DNA of 64,000 bases from Kribbella soli (GCF_004331345.1 NZ_SJJZ01000001.1:2356001-2420000), one strand, 5' to 3'; positions 1 to 7,881 are shown, numbered from the stretch's first letter. Notes: generated from the sequence alone by a model not told the origin. Translations and numbers: made by a program.

Positions 1-240
1 TTCGTCCGCCACCTGCGGTCCGACGTTGAGCTTCTCGCCGGTCGCCAGCGTCGTACCCTCGTCCTCCACGACGACCGCGGTCGGGATCTTGTTCAGACGC
101 CCGTACGGGTCGTGGTTCGCGTAGAGGTACAGGCCGCCGTACAGCACCGGCACCAGCAGCAGCGCGACCACGGCCAGCTTGGGCAGCCGCCCGGCCGTCA
201 GACGCCGCAACTCACTCAGGGCCATCCGCAGCGCGGTCAC
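1..240 (-). CDS. YhgE/Pip-type membrane protein, N-terminal part only
   Basis: The first 80 codons of a minus-strand gene that continues beyond the left edge. It starts with GTG at 240, and that codon overlaps the TGA of the upstream ATPase gene as GTGA, so the two are translationally coupled. After a basic N-terminus there is a transmembrane segment (about residues 19-36) followed by a DPYGRLNKIPTAVVVEDEG-like stretch. That order (short cytoplasmic tail, one helix, then 'DPYG..IPVAVVNED') is typical of the N-terminus of YhgE/Pip proteins, the ABC-2-like family that includes the phage infection protein. These proteins are multi-spanning with a large extracytoplasmic loop; only the first helix is visible. 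The role is unknown, but an efflux or envelope function together with the neighbouring ATPase is a fair inference. Confidence 0.75.
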   Translation of the reverse strand, partial: MTALRMALSELRRLTAGRLPKLAVVALLLVPVLYGGLYLYANHDPYGRLNKIPTAVVVEDEGTTLATGEKLNVGPQVADE

Positions 241-953
241 GCCTCTGCCTCCTCTACTTCGTCAATCGGGTCTTCTTCGTCAATCGGGGTGACTGGCTCA
301 ACAGGAGCGACTGGAGCGACCTGCACCGGGTCGGGCTGGTCCGTCTCGCCCATCCGAGCGGCCTTGACGTCCAGCAACCGCGCTGACGCGTCAGCACACG
401 TGATGATCACGCCGTACCCCTGCGCCGCCAGCCCGCGACCCAGCTCGTACCAGCCATGCGGATCGCCACCATGTCGATCCGGCATGGTCAGAATCACCAC
501 CTGTACGTCGGGGCGCGCAACCGTGAGCTCAGTGAGCAGCCTGGTCCGTACGGCGACTGGCAGGTGCTCGAACCGCTTGTCGGCGTGCTCTGCTGCGTCA
601 TGCTCGTTCAGCCACTCCAGCACGGCCTTACGCCCCGCCTTGCGGCCGGCGATCGCCAGTTCCTCGCCCACCACCGTCTGAACAGGCAAAGCGTCGTCCG
701 GCTCAGTGATGCCGGGTGCGTCGACCACGGCGACGCGTCGTCGCAGCAGGGCCGGATCAGACTTGCCGTCGAACCGGACTCTCCCGGTGTCGGGCTTCAG
801 CCGACCCGACAGACCCAGTGCCGCGGCAACGTGCCCTGCGCCCGGGTACCCGGTCAGGAGCACCACCTGATGATCTGCGACCGACACCGACGTGGCGTGC
901 AGCATCGGTGCGTGCGGTCCACGCACACTGATCCCGGCGGCCTCGAGCTCCAT
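237..953 (-). CDS. Degenerate ABC-type ATP-binding protein paired with YhgE/Pip
   Basis: 238 residues. The first 200 resemble an ABC nucleotide-binding domain: an initial beta region, a P-loop-like GYPGAGHVAAAL at about residues 35-46, 'G.LKPDTGRVRFDGK' after it, and a late VVILTMPD at the Walker B position. Key residues are altered. The P-loop lysine is His (GxPGAGH instead of GxxGxGKS/T), no LSGGQ signature is visible, and Walker B ends in Asp with no following Glu. The last 35 residues are an acidic Pro/Glu tail. It lies upstream of and overlaps the YhgE/Pip gene, and a TetR gene is divergent, which is the usual arrangement for actinobacterial TetR/ATPase/YhgE efflux-like cassettes. ATP hydrolysis seems unlikely as written, so it may be a structural partner. 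Confidence 0.65.
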   Translation of the reverse strand: MELEAAGISVRGPHAPMLHATSVSVADHQVVLLTGYPGAGHVAAALGLSGRLKPDTGRVRFDGKSDPALLRRRVAVVDAPGITEPDDALPVQTVVGEELAIAGRKAGRKAVLEWLNEHDAAEHADKRFEHLPVAVRTRLLTELTVARPDVQVVILTMPDRHGGDPHGWYELGRGLAAQGYGVIITCADASARLLDVKAARMGETDQPDPVQVAPVAPVEPVTPIDEEDPIDEVEEAEA

Positions 954-968
954 CCTGCATCCCCGTTC

Positions 969-1000
969 AATACGGTTGTGTATTCAATACAGAACTGTAT
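969..1000. promoter_or_regulatory. Overlapping TetR operators and divergent promoter
   Basis: The 56-bp gap between the divergent ATPase and TetR genes holds three overlapping inverted repeats: AATAC(969-973)/GTATT(980-984), the 11-bp palindrome GTATTCAATAC(980-990), and ATACAG(987-992)/CTGTAT(995-1000). A -10-like TATCCT at 998-1003 ends six bases before the TetR ATG at 1010, so the tetR mRNA is probably leaderless. TetR binding here would block its own promoter and that of the ATPase/YhgE genes. Confidence 0.6.
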
Positions 1001-1009
1001 CCTACTCTT

Positions 1010-1621
1010 ATGGAACCGCCCAAGCGCCGCCGCTCCAACACCCGGGCCCGACTTCTCGAGGGGGCGCTGGAGGTGTTCGCCGAGCGTGGGTTCCACGGCG
1101 CGTCGGTGGAGGACATCTGCGAGCGGGCCGGGTTCACCCGTGGTGCCTTCTACTCGAACTTCGGCTCCAAGGACGAGTTGGTCCTCGCCCTGTTCCAGGC
1201 CACGACCGATCGGCTCCTGGGGCAGATCGAGGCGCTGCTCCCCGATCTGGCGAATCAGCCCGGCACGCTGCTGGACGCCGTACTGGGGCTGCTCGACGAA
1301 ACTGCGCCGGATCAGCGGCAGTGGCATCTGATCTCGGCCGAGTTCACGCTGCACGCGTTGCGCGACCCCGAGGCGGCGGAGGCGCTGAACAAGCAACGGG
1401 CGATGTTCCGCAAGAGCCTGACCCGGCTGGTCGAGCAGATCGCCGAGGCCGGCGGACTGGAGTTGACCGTGCCGGCGGAGCAGTTCGTGCGCATGGTGAT
1501 GGCGCTGCACGAGGGCGCGCGCTCACAGAGCCTGCTCGAGCCACGGGAGGTCCCGGCCGGTTCGCTCGAGCACACGTTCCTGCCGATGGTCCTGGAAGCG
1601 GTCAGCCGACCTTCACGCTGA
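1010..1621 (+). CDS. TetR/AcrR family transcriptional regulator
   Basis: 203 residues, normal for TetR. The N-terminal helix-turn-helix covers about residues 8-55 and contains the typical GASVEDICERAGFTRGAFYS core. The rest is a helical ligand-binding domain with no recognisable specificity. The ATG at 1010 has no Shine-Dalgarno but sits just downstream of a -10-like element, consistent with leaderless translation. It is divergent from the ATPase/YhgE genes and the shared gap is full of inverted repeats, so it most likely represses that cassette and itself. The 3' end overlaps the convergent molybdopterin oxidoreductase gene by 20 bp. Confidence 0.9.
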   Translation: MEPPKRRRSNTRARLLEGALEVFAERGFHGASVEDICERAGFTRGAFYSNFGSKDELVLALFQATTDRLLGQIEALLPDLANQPGTLLDAVLGLLDETAPDQRQWHLISAEFTLHALRDPEAAEALNKQRAMFRKSLTRLVEQIAEAGGLELTVPAEQFVRMVMALHEGARSQSLLEPREVPAGSLEHTFLPMVLEAVSRPSR

Positions 1622-3179
1622 CCGTGTGCAGGCCGGTCGACCCGTTCGGAGCGGGTGGCGCCGAGGACTCGACCTGTGGATTGCCCTTCGCGTCGAACGC
1701 CCGTACCTGCAACACATGCGTGCCGCCAGTCGCGTCCCACGTCCAGTGCCACTGCCGCCAGGTGTCGATCGACGGGTCCGTGGCCAGCGTGGCTTGTTGC
1801 CAAGGGCCCCCATCGACGCGGACCTCGACCTTCGAGACCCCGACATGCTGGTCCCAGGCGACGCCGGCGACGGTCACGCGTCCCGGTCCGACCTTCTTCC
1901 CCAGCGGGGTGTCGATCCGCGACGACAACTTGATCGGGCCGAGTGCCGACCAGCCGCGCGGCGTCCAGTACGCCTCGAACCGGTCGAACCGCGTCACCTC
2001 GATGTCCACCAGCCACTTCGTCGCCGACACGTAGCCGTACAGCCCGGGTACGACGATGCGTACCGGGAACCCGTGCTCCACCGGCAACGGCTCCCCGTTC
2101 ATCGCGAACGCGAGCATCGCCTGCCGGTCGTCGAGCAGCGTCGGAAGCGGCGTACCGGCGGTGAATCCGTCCTTCGACGTCGACTGGATCGCGTCCGCGT
2201 CCTGTGCGGGACCAGCCTCCTCGAGCAGGTCCTTGAGCAGTACGCCGGACCACAACGCGTTCCCGATCAGGTCGCCGCCGACCTCGTTGCTCACACAGGT
2301 GAGCGTCACCCACTTGTGGATGACCTGGCGCTTCAGGAGATCGTCGAAGGACAGTTCGATCTCGTGATCGACCATGCCGTGGATGCGAAGCTTCCAGTCC
2401 GCGGGCACGATCTGCGGCACCGAGAGCGCGGTGTCGATGCGATAGAAGTCGTCATTCGCCGTGGCCCACGGTACGGCGCCGTCGGCCTGGACCCCGGCGG
2501 GCGGGTCGAGGGTCGGCGGCTGCGGAAGGTTGAGCTGTCTGCGGGCGTCCGCCACGGCAGCGCGGTTCCCGCCGACGACCTTGCCCAGCGCACCGATCGC
2601 CGCGGAGCCGATGGCGACACCGGCCGACAACTGCAGGAAGCCGCGGCGGCTGACGCCGTCGTCCGGGAAGTCCAGCAGCGGTTCGAGTCGGCGGCTGAAC
2701 AGCCGAAGAATGATGAGTGCGGTCACGCCCGCGAGTGCCGACGGGAGGAACCCGGTCTGACCGGAGTCGGCGCGTGTCATGGCTGCCGCGACGGCGACGC
2801 CGGTCAAGGCGACCGTGATCAGGGCGCCCGCCCAATAGCGTCGTACGGCGAGGATCCCGCCGACTGCGGCGAGGGCCGCGACGACGATCAGGATGCCGGC
2901 TCGGAGTGCGGTCTTGTCGTGCGTCCCGAACCAGGAGATTGCGAGGTCCTTCAGCCACGGGGGTACGCGGTCGATGAACGCGGACCCGATCGCCACTACG
3001 GGCGTCTGCGGCGTACCGAGGAGCCCGGCTGCCACGCTGCCGACTGCCAGTCCGGCGAGGGCGGCGAGTACACCACCGACCGCCGCGCGCCAGCGGATTG
3101 CCTGACGCGCAGGTCCTCGCGGCGACTCCACGATCCCCGCACTGTTGCCGGGCTGCAGCTGGTCCGAGGCTTGCTTCAC
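1602..3179 (-). CDS. Membrane-anchored molybdopterin-dependent oxidoreductase (sulfite-oxidase fold)
   Basis: 525 residues from a GTG start. The order is: a cytoplasmic tail, four hydrophobic helices (about 32-54, 93-113, 118-134, 145-161), a twin-arginine-like SRRGFL at 177-182 followed by another hydrophobic stretch, then an oxidoreductase molybdopterin-binding domain (about 240-410) and a C-terminal Mo-co dimerisation domain (about 420-520). Cys295 in LTCVSNEVGG is the expected molybdenum ligand of the sulfite oxidase superfamily. The Tat-like motif lies after the helices, so the catalytic part is probably exported behind a membrane anchor. The physiological substrate (sulfite, sulfoxide or other) cannot be told from sequence. 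The gene ends inside the convergent tetR. Confidence 0.88.
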   Translation of the reverse strand: MKQASDQLQPGNSAGIVESPRGPARQAIRWRAAVGGVLAALAGLAVGSVAAGLLGTPQTPVVAIGSAFIDRVPPWLKDLAISWFGTHDKTALRAGILIVVAALAAVGGILAVRRYWAGALITVALTGVAVAAAMTRADSGQTGFLPSALAGVTALIILRLFSRRLEPLLDFPDDGVSRRGFLQLSAGVAIGSAAIGALGKVVGGNRAAVADARRQLNLPQPPTLDPPAGVQADGAVPWATANDDFYRIDTALSVPQIVPADWKLRIHGMVDHEIELSFDDLLKRQVIHKWVTLTCVSNEVGGDLIGNALWSGVLLKDLLEEAGPAQDADAIQSTSKDGFTAGTPLPTLLDDRQAMLAFAMNGEPLPVEHGFPVRIVVPGLYGYVSATKWLVDIEVTRFDRFEAYWTPRGWSALGPIKLSSRIDTPLGKKVGPGRVTVAGVAWDQHVGVSKVEVRVDGGPWQQATLATDPSIDTWRQWHWTWDATGGTHVLQVRAFDAKGNPQVESSAPPAPNGSTGLHTVSVKVG

Positions 3180-3195
3180 TTCTCAACCATTGCGC

Positions 3196-3229
3196 GATGG
3201 GGCGCCCGACACCAGTCGGGCGCCCCATC
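3196..3229 (-). terminator. Strong hairpin after the MarR gene
   Basis: Perfect 15-bp inverted repeat, GATGGGGCGCCCGAC (3196-3210) and its complement (3215-3229), with a 4-base loop. It lies between the stop of the marR gene and the start of the molybdopterin gene, both on the minus strand. No U-run follows, as is common for actinobacterial terminators. Confidence 0.7.
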
Positions 3230-3270
3230 CGTTAGTCGCGGGTAATGCTCTTGTGTAGTTGTGAGGTTGG

Positions 3271-3822
3271 TCAGATTCGGTCGGGCGTGATCGGCCCGAG
3301 CCCCGGGCGGCCGTTCGGCCAGCGGCGGGCGTTGTCCCGCACTCGACGAAGCTTGCCGAGAACGACGTCCTGCTCGTCGGCCAACTGGGACATCCAGAGG
3401 CTGTCGATTTCGAGCAGGTGGTCCGGCAGTGCTTCGCGCAACCGCCGCTTTCCCTCCTCGGTCAGGACCGCGAACGAGCCGCGGGCGTCGTCGGGACAAG
3501 GCTCCCGGCGGACCAGTCCGAGGTTCTCGGCACGGTCGACCAGCCGGGTGATGCCGCCGGTGGTGACGGTCAACTCCCGGGCGAGGGAGGTAAGACGCTG
3601 CTTCTCCCCGTTGCTGCGGGCAAGCCGCAGCAACAGTTCGAACATTGCCATTTGCAGTCCACTGCGCTTCAGGGAATGGCGCATCAGGTGATCCAGCTCG
3701 GCTGCTGCTTCTCGCAGCAGGCCGTACGCCGTCAGCACGTTGCTTTCCCAGGGTTCGGCAGCGCGGGTGGGTTCTGCATCGGCGAGCGCTAGGGGCGAGC
3801 AAAGCGAAGGCGCGATGGTCAT
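3271..3822 (-). CDS. MarR family transcriptional regulator
   Basis: 183 residues with a winged helix at about 65-135. The recognition part LTSLARELTVTTGGITRLVDRAENLGLV is a standard MarR core, and the wing contains DDARGSFAVLTEEGKRRL. The N-terminal 30 residues are extra. It starts with ATG at 3822; a TAGAGT box ends six bases upstream, so the mRNA may be leaderless. The region just upstream contains GGTCAC(3846-3851)/GTGACC(3865-3870), a candidate operator. The downstream neighbour on the same strand is the molybdopterin oxidoreductase, but a strong hairpin separates them. The ligand and targets are unknown. Confidence 0.88.
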   Translation of the reverse strand: MTIAPSLCSPLALADAEPTRAAEPWESNVLTAYGLLREAAAELDHLMRHSLKRSGLQMAMFELLLRLARSNGEKQRLTSLARELTVTTGGITRLVDRAENLGLVRREPCPDDARGSFAVLTEEGKRRLREALPDHLLEIDSLWMSQLADEQDVVLGKLRRVRDNARRWPNGRPGLGPITPDRI

Positions 3823-4179
3823 GCGCGGACTCTATTAGCTGACTAGGTCACTTCGCTACACGGGGTGACCTTTCGGCTACAGATCGACCCAGAACCGCAA
3901 GACCCTGAGCGTAACCGGGCGACTCTCGACAGATCCGGTCTAGAACGGTGAATTTCAGACTGCGGTGCCGCCGGATCGGTGGAAGGATAACCGTTCGCTC
4001 TCGCTGGGGAGGGTACGGGCAACAGTCCTTCTCGGCTACACCTTCTTCACCAAGATGATGCCGAGACACGCGAGCCCCGGGAGCTGAACTTCCGGGCCTG
4101 TGGATAACTTCCGCGGCAGTCCGGCGATTTTTGCGAGCCTTGATCCGTGAGGTTGTGGACCAACGGAGCGGGGAGTCGG
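3823..4179. other. Intergenic region between marR and the TrbL-like locus
   Basis: A 357-bp divergent gap with no convincing coding frame. It contains the inverted repeat GGTCAC/GTGACC (3846-3870) near the marR promoter, a distant repeat GAACGGT(3943-3949)/ACCGTTC(3990-3996), and a perfect DnaA-box word TGTGGATAA at 4099-4107. A ribosome-binding GGGGAG lies at 4170-4175 before the next gene. Confidence 0.4.
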
Positions 4180-4971
4180 ATGAGCAAGGACAAGGACGAG
4201 AAGTCGCCGAACGGCGCTGGTTTCATCGCGGCCTGCATCGTCGTCGGTGCGGTCCTCATCTGCGGGATCGTGATCATCTTCGCGGGCGGCGGCCGCTCGA
4301 CCCACGCGATCGCCGCGGCGCCGCAGCCGGTCGACGCCGCCTCGGCTCAGCCCACGGACGAGCCGGCCTCGGCGCCTGCGACACCGGACGCTGGTCCGGC
4401 ACAGACCAACAGCTCCGGAGGCGAGCGGCGGACGGGTTCGTGCGGCCTTCCGGCCGGTGACCAGGCCGTTCCCGCCGAGACGCCGGCGGTCGACGGGTGG
4501 GAGGTCAGCCGGCGGGTCGTCGTACCGCGGTCCTCGACGTACGGACCGGGCACGACCGACTCCGACGGGTTCCGGCACTGCTTCGCGCATTCGCCGACCG
4601 GCGCCGTGTACGCGGCGTACAGCGCGATCGCGGCGATCGCGGACCAGAACAAGCTCGTCCCCACCGTGAAGAAGCTCATGGTTCCCGGGGCGGCGACCGA
4701 CAGCCTGCTCCGCCAAGCCGGTAGGGACGAGTCTTCGAGCGGCACCTCGACGGTCCAGGTCGTCGGCTACCGGGTCATCGACGCCGGGCCGGATCGAGTG
4801 AGCCTCATGCTCGCCATGCCCGTCGAGTCCGTGTACATGAGCGCCAACCTGACCCTGGTCTGGCACCAGGGCGACTGGCGGCTCCAGCCGCCACCTCCCG
4901 GCGAGGCCGTCGGAGCCCCCTTCTCCCAGCACCGCGACCTGAGCGACTTCGTGAAGTGGAGTGGTATCTGA
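4180..4971 (+). CDS. Single-pass membrane protein of a conjugation-like gene pair
   Basis: 263 residues from the ATG at 4180, preceded by GGGGAG; an in-frame upstream GTG at 4147 has no ribosome-binding site. It has a short charged N-terminus, one transmembrane helix (about residues 14-36), a Pro/Ala-rich linker to about residue 85, then a globular extracytoplasmic domain with two Cys (CGLPAGD and HCFAHS). That domain resembles the uncharacterised proteins found beside TrbL/VirB6-like genes in actinobacterial integrative elements. Its stop overlaps the next start as TGATG, so the pair is coupled. I see no other conjugation genes nearby. The function is inferred from context only. Confidence 0.6.
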   Translation: MSKDKDEKSPNGAGFIAACIVVGAVLICGIVIIFAGGGRSTHAIAAAPQPVDAASAQPTDEPASAPATPDAGPAQTNSSGGERRTGSCGLPAGDQAVPAETPAVDGWEVSRRVVVPRSSTYGPGTTDSDGFRHCFAHSPTGAVYAAYSAIAAIADQNKLVPTVKKLMVPGAATDSLLRQAGRDESSSGTSTVQVVGYRVIDAGPDRVSLMLAMPVESVYMSANLTLVWHQGDWRLQPPPPGEAVGAPFSQHRDLSDFVKWSGI

Positions 4972-6311
4972 TGTGCTCACCAATGGACATGAAGTGCCAC
5001 GTCGTCGAAGGCGTCCAGTCCGCTGCCAGCAACTGGATCGACAACGTCAATCGGATCTCAACGGACTTCTTCTCGACGATCCTCAACTCGCTGGCGACCT
5101 TCTGGGTCAAGCCGGAGACCCCGGTCTCGCTCGCGACCTCCAGCGACGGCGGCCAGACCTGGACCGACAGCAAGACGGTCGCGTTCGTCCAGGGGCAGAC
5201 CCTCAAGCTCACGCTGACGATCCTTGCCCTCGCGATCGTCATCGCCGGCATGCGGATGGCCTGGGAGCAACGAGCGAAGCCGGTCCAGGAGTTGCTCAAG
5301 GCGTTGTTGACCTTCGTCGTCGTCTGCGGGGCCGGGACGGCCACGGTGCAACTGCTGATCGCCTGGTCGGACGATTTCGCCCTGCAGGTCATCCACGCCG
5401 CCATCGGAGGCGACTCCTTCTCGTCGACGATGAAGGGCCTGCTGATGAATCCGTCCGAACACGGCAGCGGTGCGGGGATGACCTCGGTCCTGATGCTGAT
5501 CCTCCTCGGCCAGATCGCGGCGTGGGCGTCGCTGATCCAGATCGTGTTGATGCTGATTCGATCGGCGATGCTGGTGCTGCTCGGGTCGACGCTGCCGCTC
5601 GCAGCGGCGGCGACCAACACCGAGGTCGGCAAGGCGTGGTTCAAGAAGTACTGCGCGTGGACGCTGGGCTTCATCGCCTACAAGCCCGCGGCGGCGCTCA
5701 TCTACGCAGCCGCGATCAAGCTGAAGGAAGACAAGATGCTCGGCCAAGGCACCGGCCTGATGCAGTCCCTCACCGCCTTGATGATGATGCTGCTCGCCGT
5801 TCTCGCCATGCCGGCGCTGCTGCGCTTCGCGGTGCCACTCACCGCGGCCGTCGGGGGCGGGTCGGCCGGAATGGGTAGCACTGGTCCCGACACGGGTTCG
5901 CTGGCGTCGGGCGCGGTCAACGTCGGTTCGTCCGGCGGTGGTCGCGGCGGCAGTATCGGGGCGGCGTCGTCAGGCGGTGGTTCCGGGGCATCTGGGGCCG
6001 GGGCTTCGGGTGCGGGGGCGAGTGGTGCTGCGACGACTGGAGCCAAGGCGGCGGGGCTTGGTCCGGCTGGTGTTGCTGCGGCTGCTGCGCGCAAGGCTGC
6101 TGGTGCCTTCGCCGGGGCGGCATCGCACTCGGCGGGCGAAGCGGGTGGCGGCAGTTCGGGGGCGTCGATGCCTCGGTCGAGCGGCAGCCGGTCAGGCGGC
6201 GGCCGCGCCAACAGTCGAAGCTCCGGCGGACGGACCGGCCCCAGCCCGAGCCCCAAGGTCCCGGCCGGTTCCACTGCCGGTGGAGACACAGGACCCTCCG
6301 GCAACTGGTAA
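4971..6311 (+). CDS. TrbL/VirB6-like polytopic membrane protein
   Basis: 446 residues. The ATG at 4971 overlaps the upstream TGA and has GGAG nine bases before it. After a short Cys-containing N-terminus there is a region of about 70 residues, then at least five hydrophobic helices between about 80 and 300, including long runs such as MLILLGQIAAWASLIQIVLM and LMMMLLAVLAMPALL. The last 140 residues are low-complexity Gly/Ser/Ala. This layout (polytopic core plus disordered Gly/Ser tail) matches TrbL/VirB6-type inner-membrane channel components of type IV secretion in actinobacterial conjugative elements. There is no ATPase, relaxase or integrase in the window, so this is either a remnant or a small stand-alone export device. 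Confidence 0.65.
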   Translation: MCSPMDMKCHVVEGVQSAASNWIDNVNRISTDFFSTILNSLATFWVKPETPVSLATSSDGGQTWTDSKTVAFVQGQTLKLTLTILALAIVIAGMRMAWEQRAKPVQELLKALLTFVVVCGAGTATVQLLIAWSDDFALQVIHAAIGGDSFSSTMKGLLMNPSEHGSGAGMTSVLMLILLGQIAAWASLIQIVLMLIRSAMLVLLGSTLPLAAAATNTEVGKAWFKKYCAWTLGFIAYKPAAALIYAAAIKLKEDKMLGQGTGLMQSLTALMMMLLAVLAMPALLRFAVPLTAAVGGGSAGMGSTGPDTGSLASGAVNVGSSGGGRGGSIGAASSGGGSGASGAGASGAGASGAATTGAKAAGLGPAGVAAAAARKAAGAFAGAASHSAGEAGGGSSGASMPRSSGSRSGGGRANSRSSGGRTGPSPSPKVPAGSTAGGDTGPSGNW

Positions 6312-6326
6312 TCACCGGATGGAAGC

Positions 6327-7118
6327 ATGGCGGGCATGGGGCTGGAGCGGATTGCGTTGATTTCGGATGTGCACGGGAACCTGACGGCGTTGGAGGCGGT
6401 GCTCGCGGATATTGCGGGGCGTGGGATCGAGCGGGTGTTCAACCTCGGGGACTACGTGGGCAAGGGGCCGCGAGGGCAGGCGGTGGTGGACCGTTGCCAG
6501 GACGTCTGTGAGGTGAACATCCTCGGGAACTGGGATGACTTCCTGCCCGATCCCGAGCGTTCCGAGGACAGCGAAGGTCTGCGCTGGTGGAAGAACGAGC
6601 TCCGCGAAGACCAGTGGGCATGGTTGCGGGGGCTGCCGTTCTGCCACGACTTCCTGCTGAGCGGGCGGCAGGTCCGGCTGTTCCACGCGTCGTCGACGAG
6701 TGTTCATCACCGGATCGTTTTCGATCACGACGAAGCGCAGTACGACAGCTTCTTCGAGAACACCCCGGCGACCGGGGACGGACCGATACCGACGATCGTC
6801 GGGTACGCCGACATTCACGACCCGTTCTACGAGGAGGACCGCGGGCGGACGCTCTTCAACACCGGCTCGACCGGCAACAGCCTCGGTGATCCCACACCGG
6901 GGTACGTGATCCTCGAAGGGGTGATGGACTCACCCGATCCGGCGCCGCACTCGATCCAGTTTGTCCACGTCCCGTACGACGCGCACGCCGAACTGGCGAT
7001 CGCCCGCGATCTCGGGATGCCGGAGCTCGACGGCTACGAGGCCGAGATCATCCGTGGCGTCTACCGCACGACCTTCTACGCCGGCCGGGATCCGCGGTAC
7101 CACCGGCGTACGGCCTGA
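6327..7118 (+). CDS. Calcineurin-like metallophosphoesterase
   Basis: 263 residues with the metallophosphatase blocks: ISDVHGN (12-18), LGDYVGKGP (40-48), GNWDDF (67-72) and a late GYADIHDPF. Most YfcE/PrpE-type relatives have GN(H/W)D in the third block and GHTH in the last; here they are GNWD and GYADIH, so at least one metal-binding or catalytic His is shifted or lost. It probably hydrolyses a phosphomonoester or diester in the cytoplasm, but the substrate is not predictable. It begins 15 bases after the TrbL-like gene on the same strand and could be co-transcribed. A perfect DnaA box word TTATCCACA lies just after it (7137-7145). Confidence 0.82.
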   Translation: MAGMGLERIALISDVHGNLTALEAVLADIAGRGIERVFNLGDYVGKGPRGQAVVDRCQDVCEVNILGNWDDFLPDPERSEDSEGLRWWKNELREDQWAWLRGLPFCHDFLLSGRQVRLFHASSTSVHHRIVFDHDEAQYDSFFENTPATGDGPIPTIVGYADIHDPFYEEDRGRTLFNTGSTGNSLGDPTPGYVILEGVMDSPDPAPHSIQFVHVPYDAHAELAIARDLGMPELDGYEAEIIRGVYRTTFYAGRDPRYHRRTA

Positions 7119-7196
7119 TCGCGCTTGTCCCCAGGGTTATCCACAGCTGTGCATTGGGGGCTGTCAGCAACAATCTGCTCGGCGTTCACCTGCCGG

Positions 7197-7829
7197 TCAC
7201 TTGACCAGCAGGGCCTCGGATCCGACCGGCTTGTAGCCGACCGCCAGGAAGGCACGCAGCGAGGCCGCGTTCCCCGGCGTGATCTGCGCCCAGATCGAGG
7301 CGTCCGGCGGGATCAACGCCCGGGCCGCCAACGCCAGCCGGCGGCCGTTCCCCTGACCTCGGGCGTCCGGTGGTACCTCGATCGCGCACTCCAGCCGCCC
7401 GGCCAGGCCGCGGCCGATCACCACGAGCCCGCCGTGCGCGTCGCCGTACACCTGGACGTCGTCGCGGTGCCGCCACGCGCGCTCGACCCGTGGATGGTCG
7501 TGGTCGGTGAGTTCGGTCAGGCCGGCAAGCGGCGCCGGGTCGGTGACTGCCGGGGCGAGCAGCATCGCGTCGATCGCGTTGACCCGGCGGCCGGTGAATT
7601 CCTCGAGCGCGGCGAGGAACGGCGGGTTCGTCGGCGCGAAAGGATCGCCGTCCGGGACCCGCTCCGCGACCCAGGCCGGGTCGACGTCCGCGGCGATCAC
7701 GATGTGGCCGGTGAACGCGACCACGCACGACTCCCGCTCCGACGGCGCGGGTACGACGGTGAGCCCGAGATCCGGGGGCGGGAACACGCCGCGCTCGACG
7801 CCCCGCAGAATGTCAGCAAGAGATGTCAT
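7197..7829 (-). CDS. GNAT family N-acetyltransferase
   Basis: 210 residues from the ATG at 7829; an ATG nine bases upstream is an alternative. The C-terminal half carries the GNAT core: a beta strand LECAIEVPPDARGQGNGRRLALAA (the acetyl-CoA pyrophosphate loop Q/RGxGxGxR/L at about 150-162), followed by the ITPGNAASLRAFLAVGYKPVG end that is typical of the family. The N-terminal 100 residues look like a degenerate second GNAT domain. The substrate is unknown. It is divergent from the HMG-CoA lyase gene with 52 bp between them. Confidence 0.78.
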   Translation of the reverse strand: MTSLADILRGVERGVFPPPDLGLTVVPAPSERESCVVAFTGHIVIAADVDPAWVAERVPDGDPFAPTNPPFLAALEEFTGRRVNAIDAMLLAPAVTDPAPLAGLTELTDHDHPRVERAWRHRDDVQVYGDAHGGLVVIGRGLAGRLECAIEVPPDARGQGNGRRLALAARALIPPDASIWAQITPGNAASLRAFLAVGYKPVGSEALLVK

Positions 7830-7881
7830 CACGAGCATTGTCGCGGAGACCCCGTGCCATGCTCGAGGAGGAGGCAGCACG

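Noticed and set aside
3943-3996. GAACGGT/ACCGTTC inverted repeat with a 40-base spacer
   Set aside because: Arms are short and far apart in a 357-bp gap; expected by chance and not placed near a promoter element.
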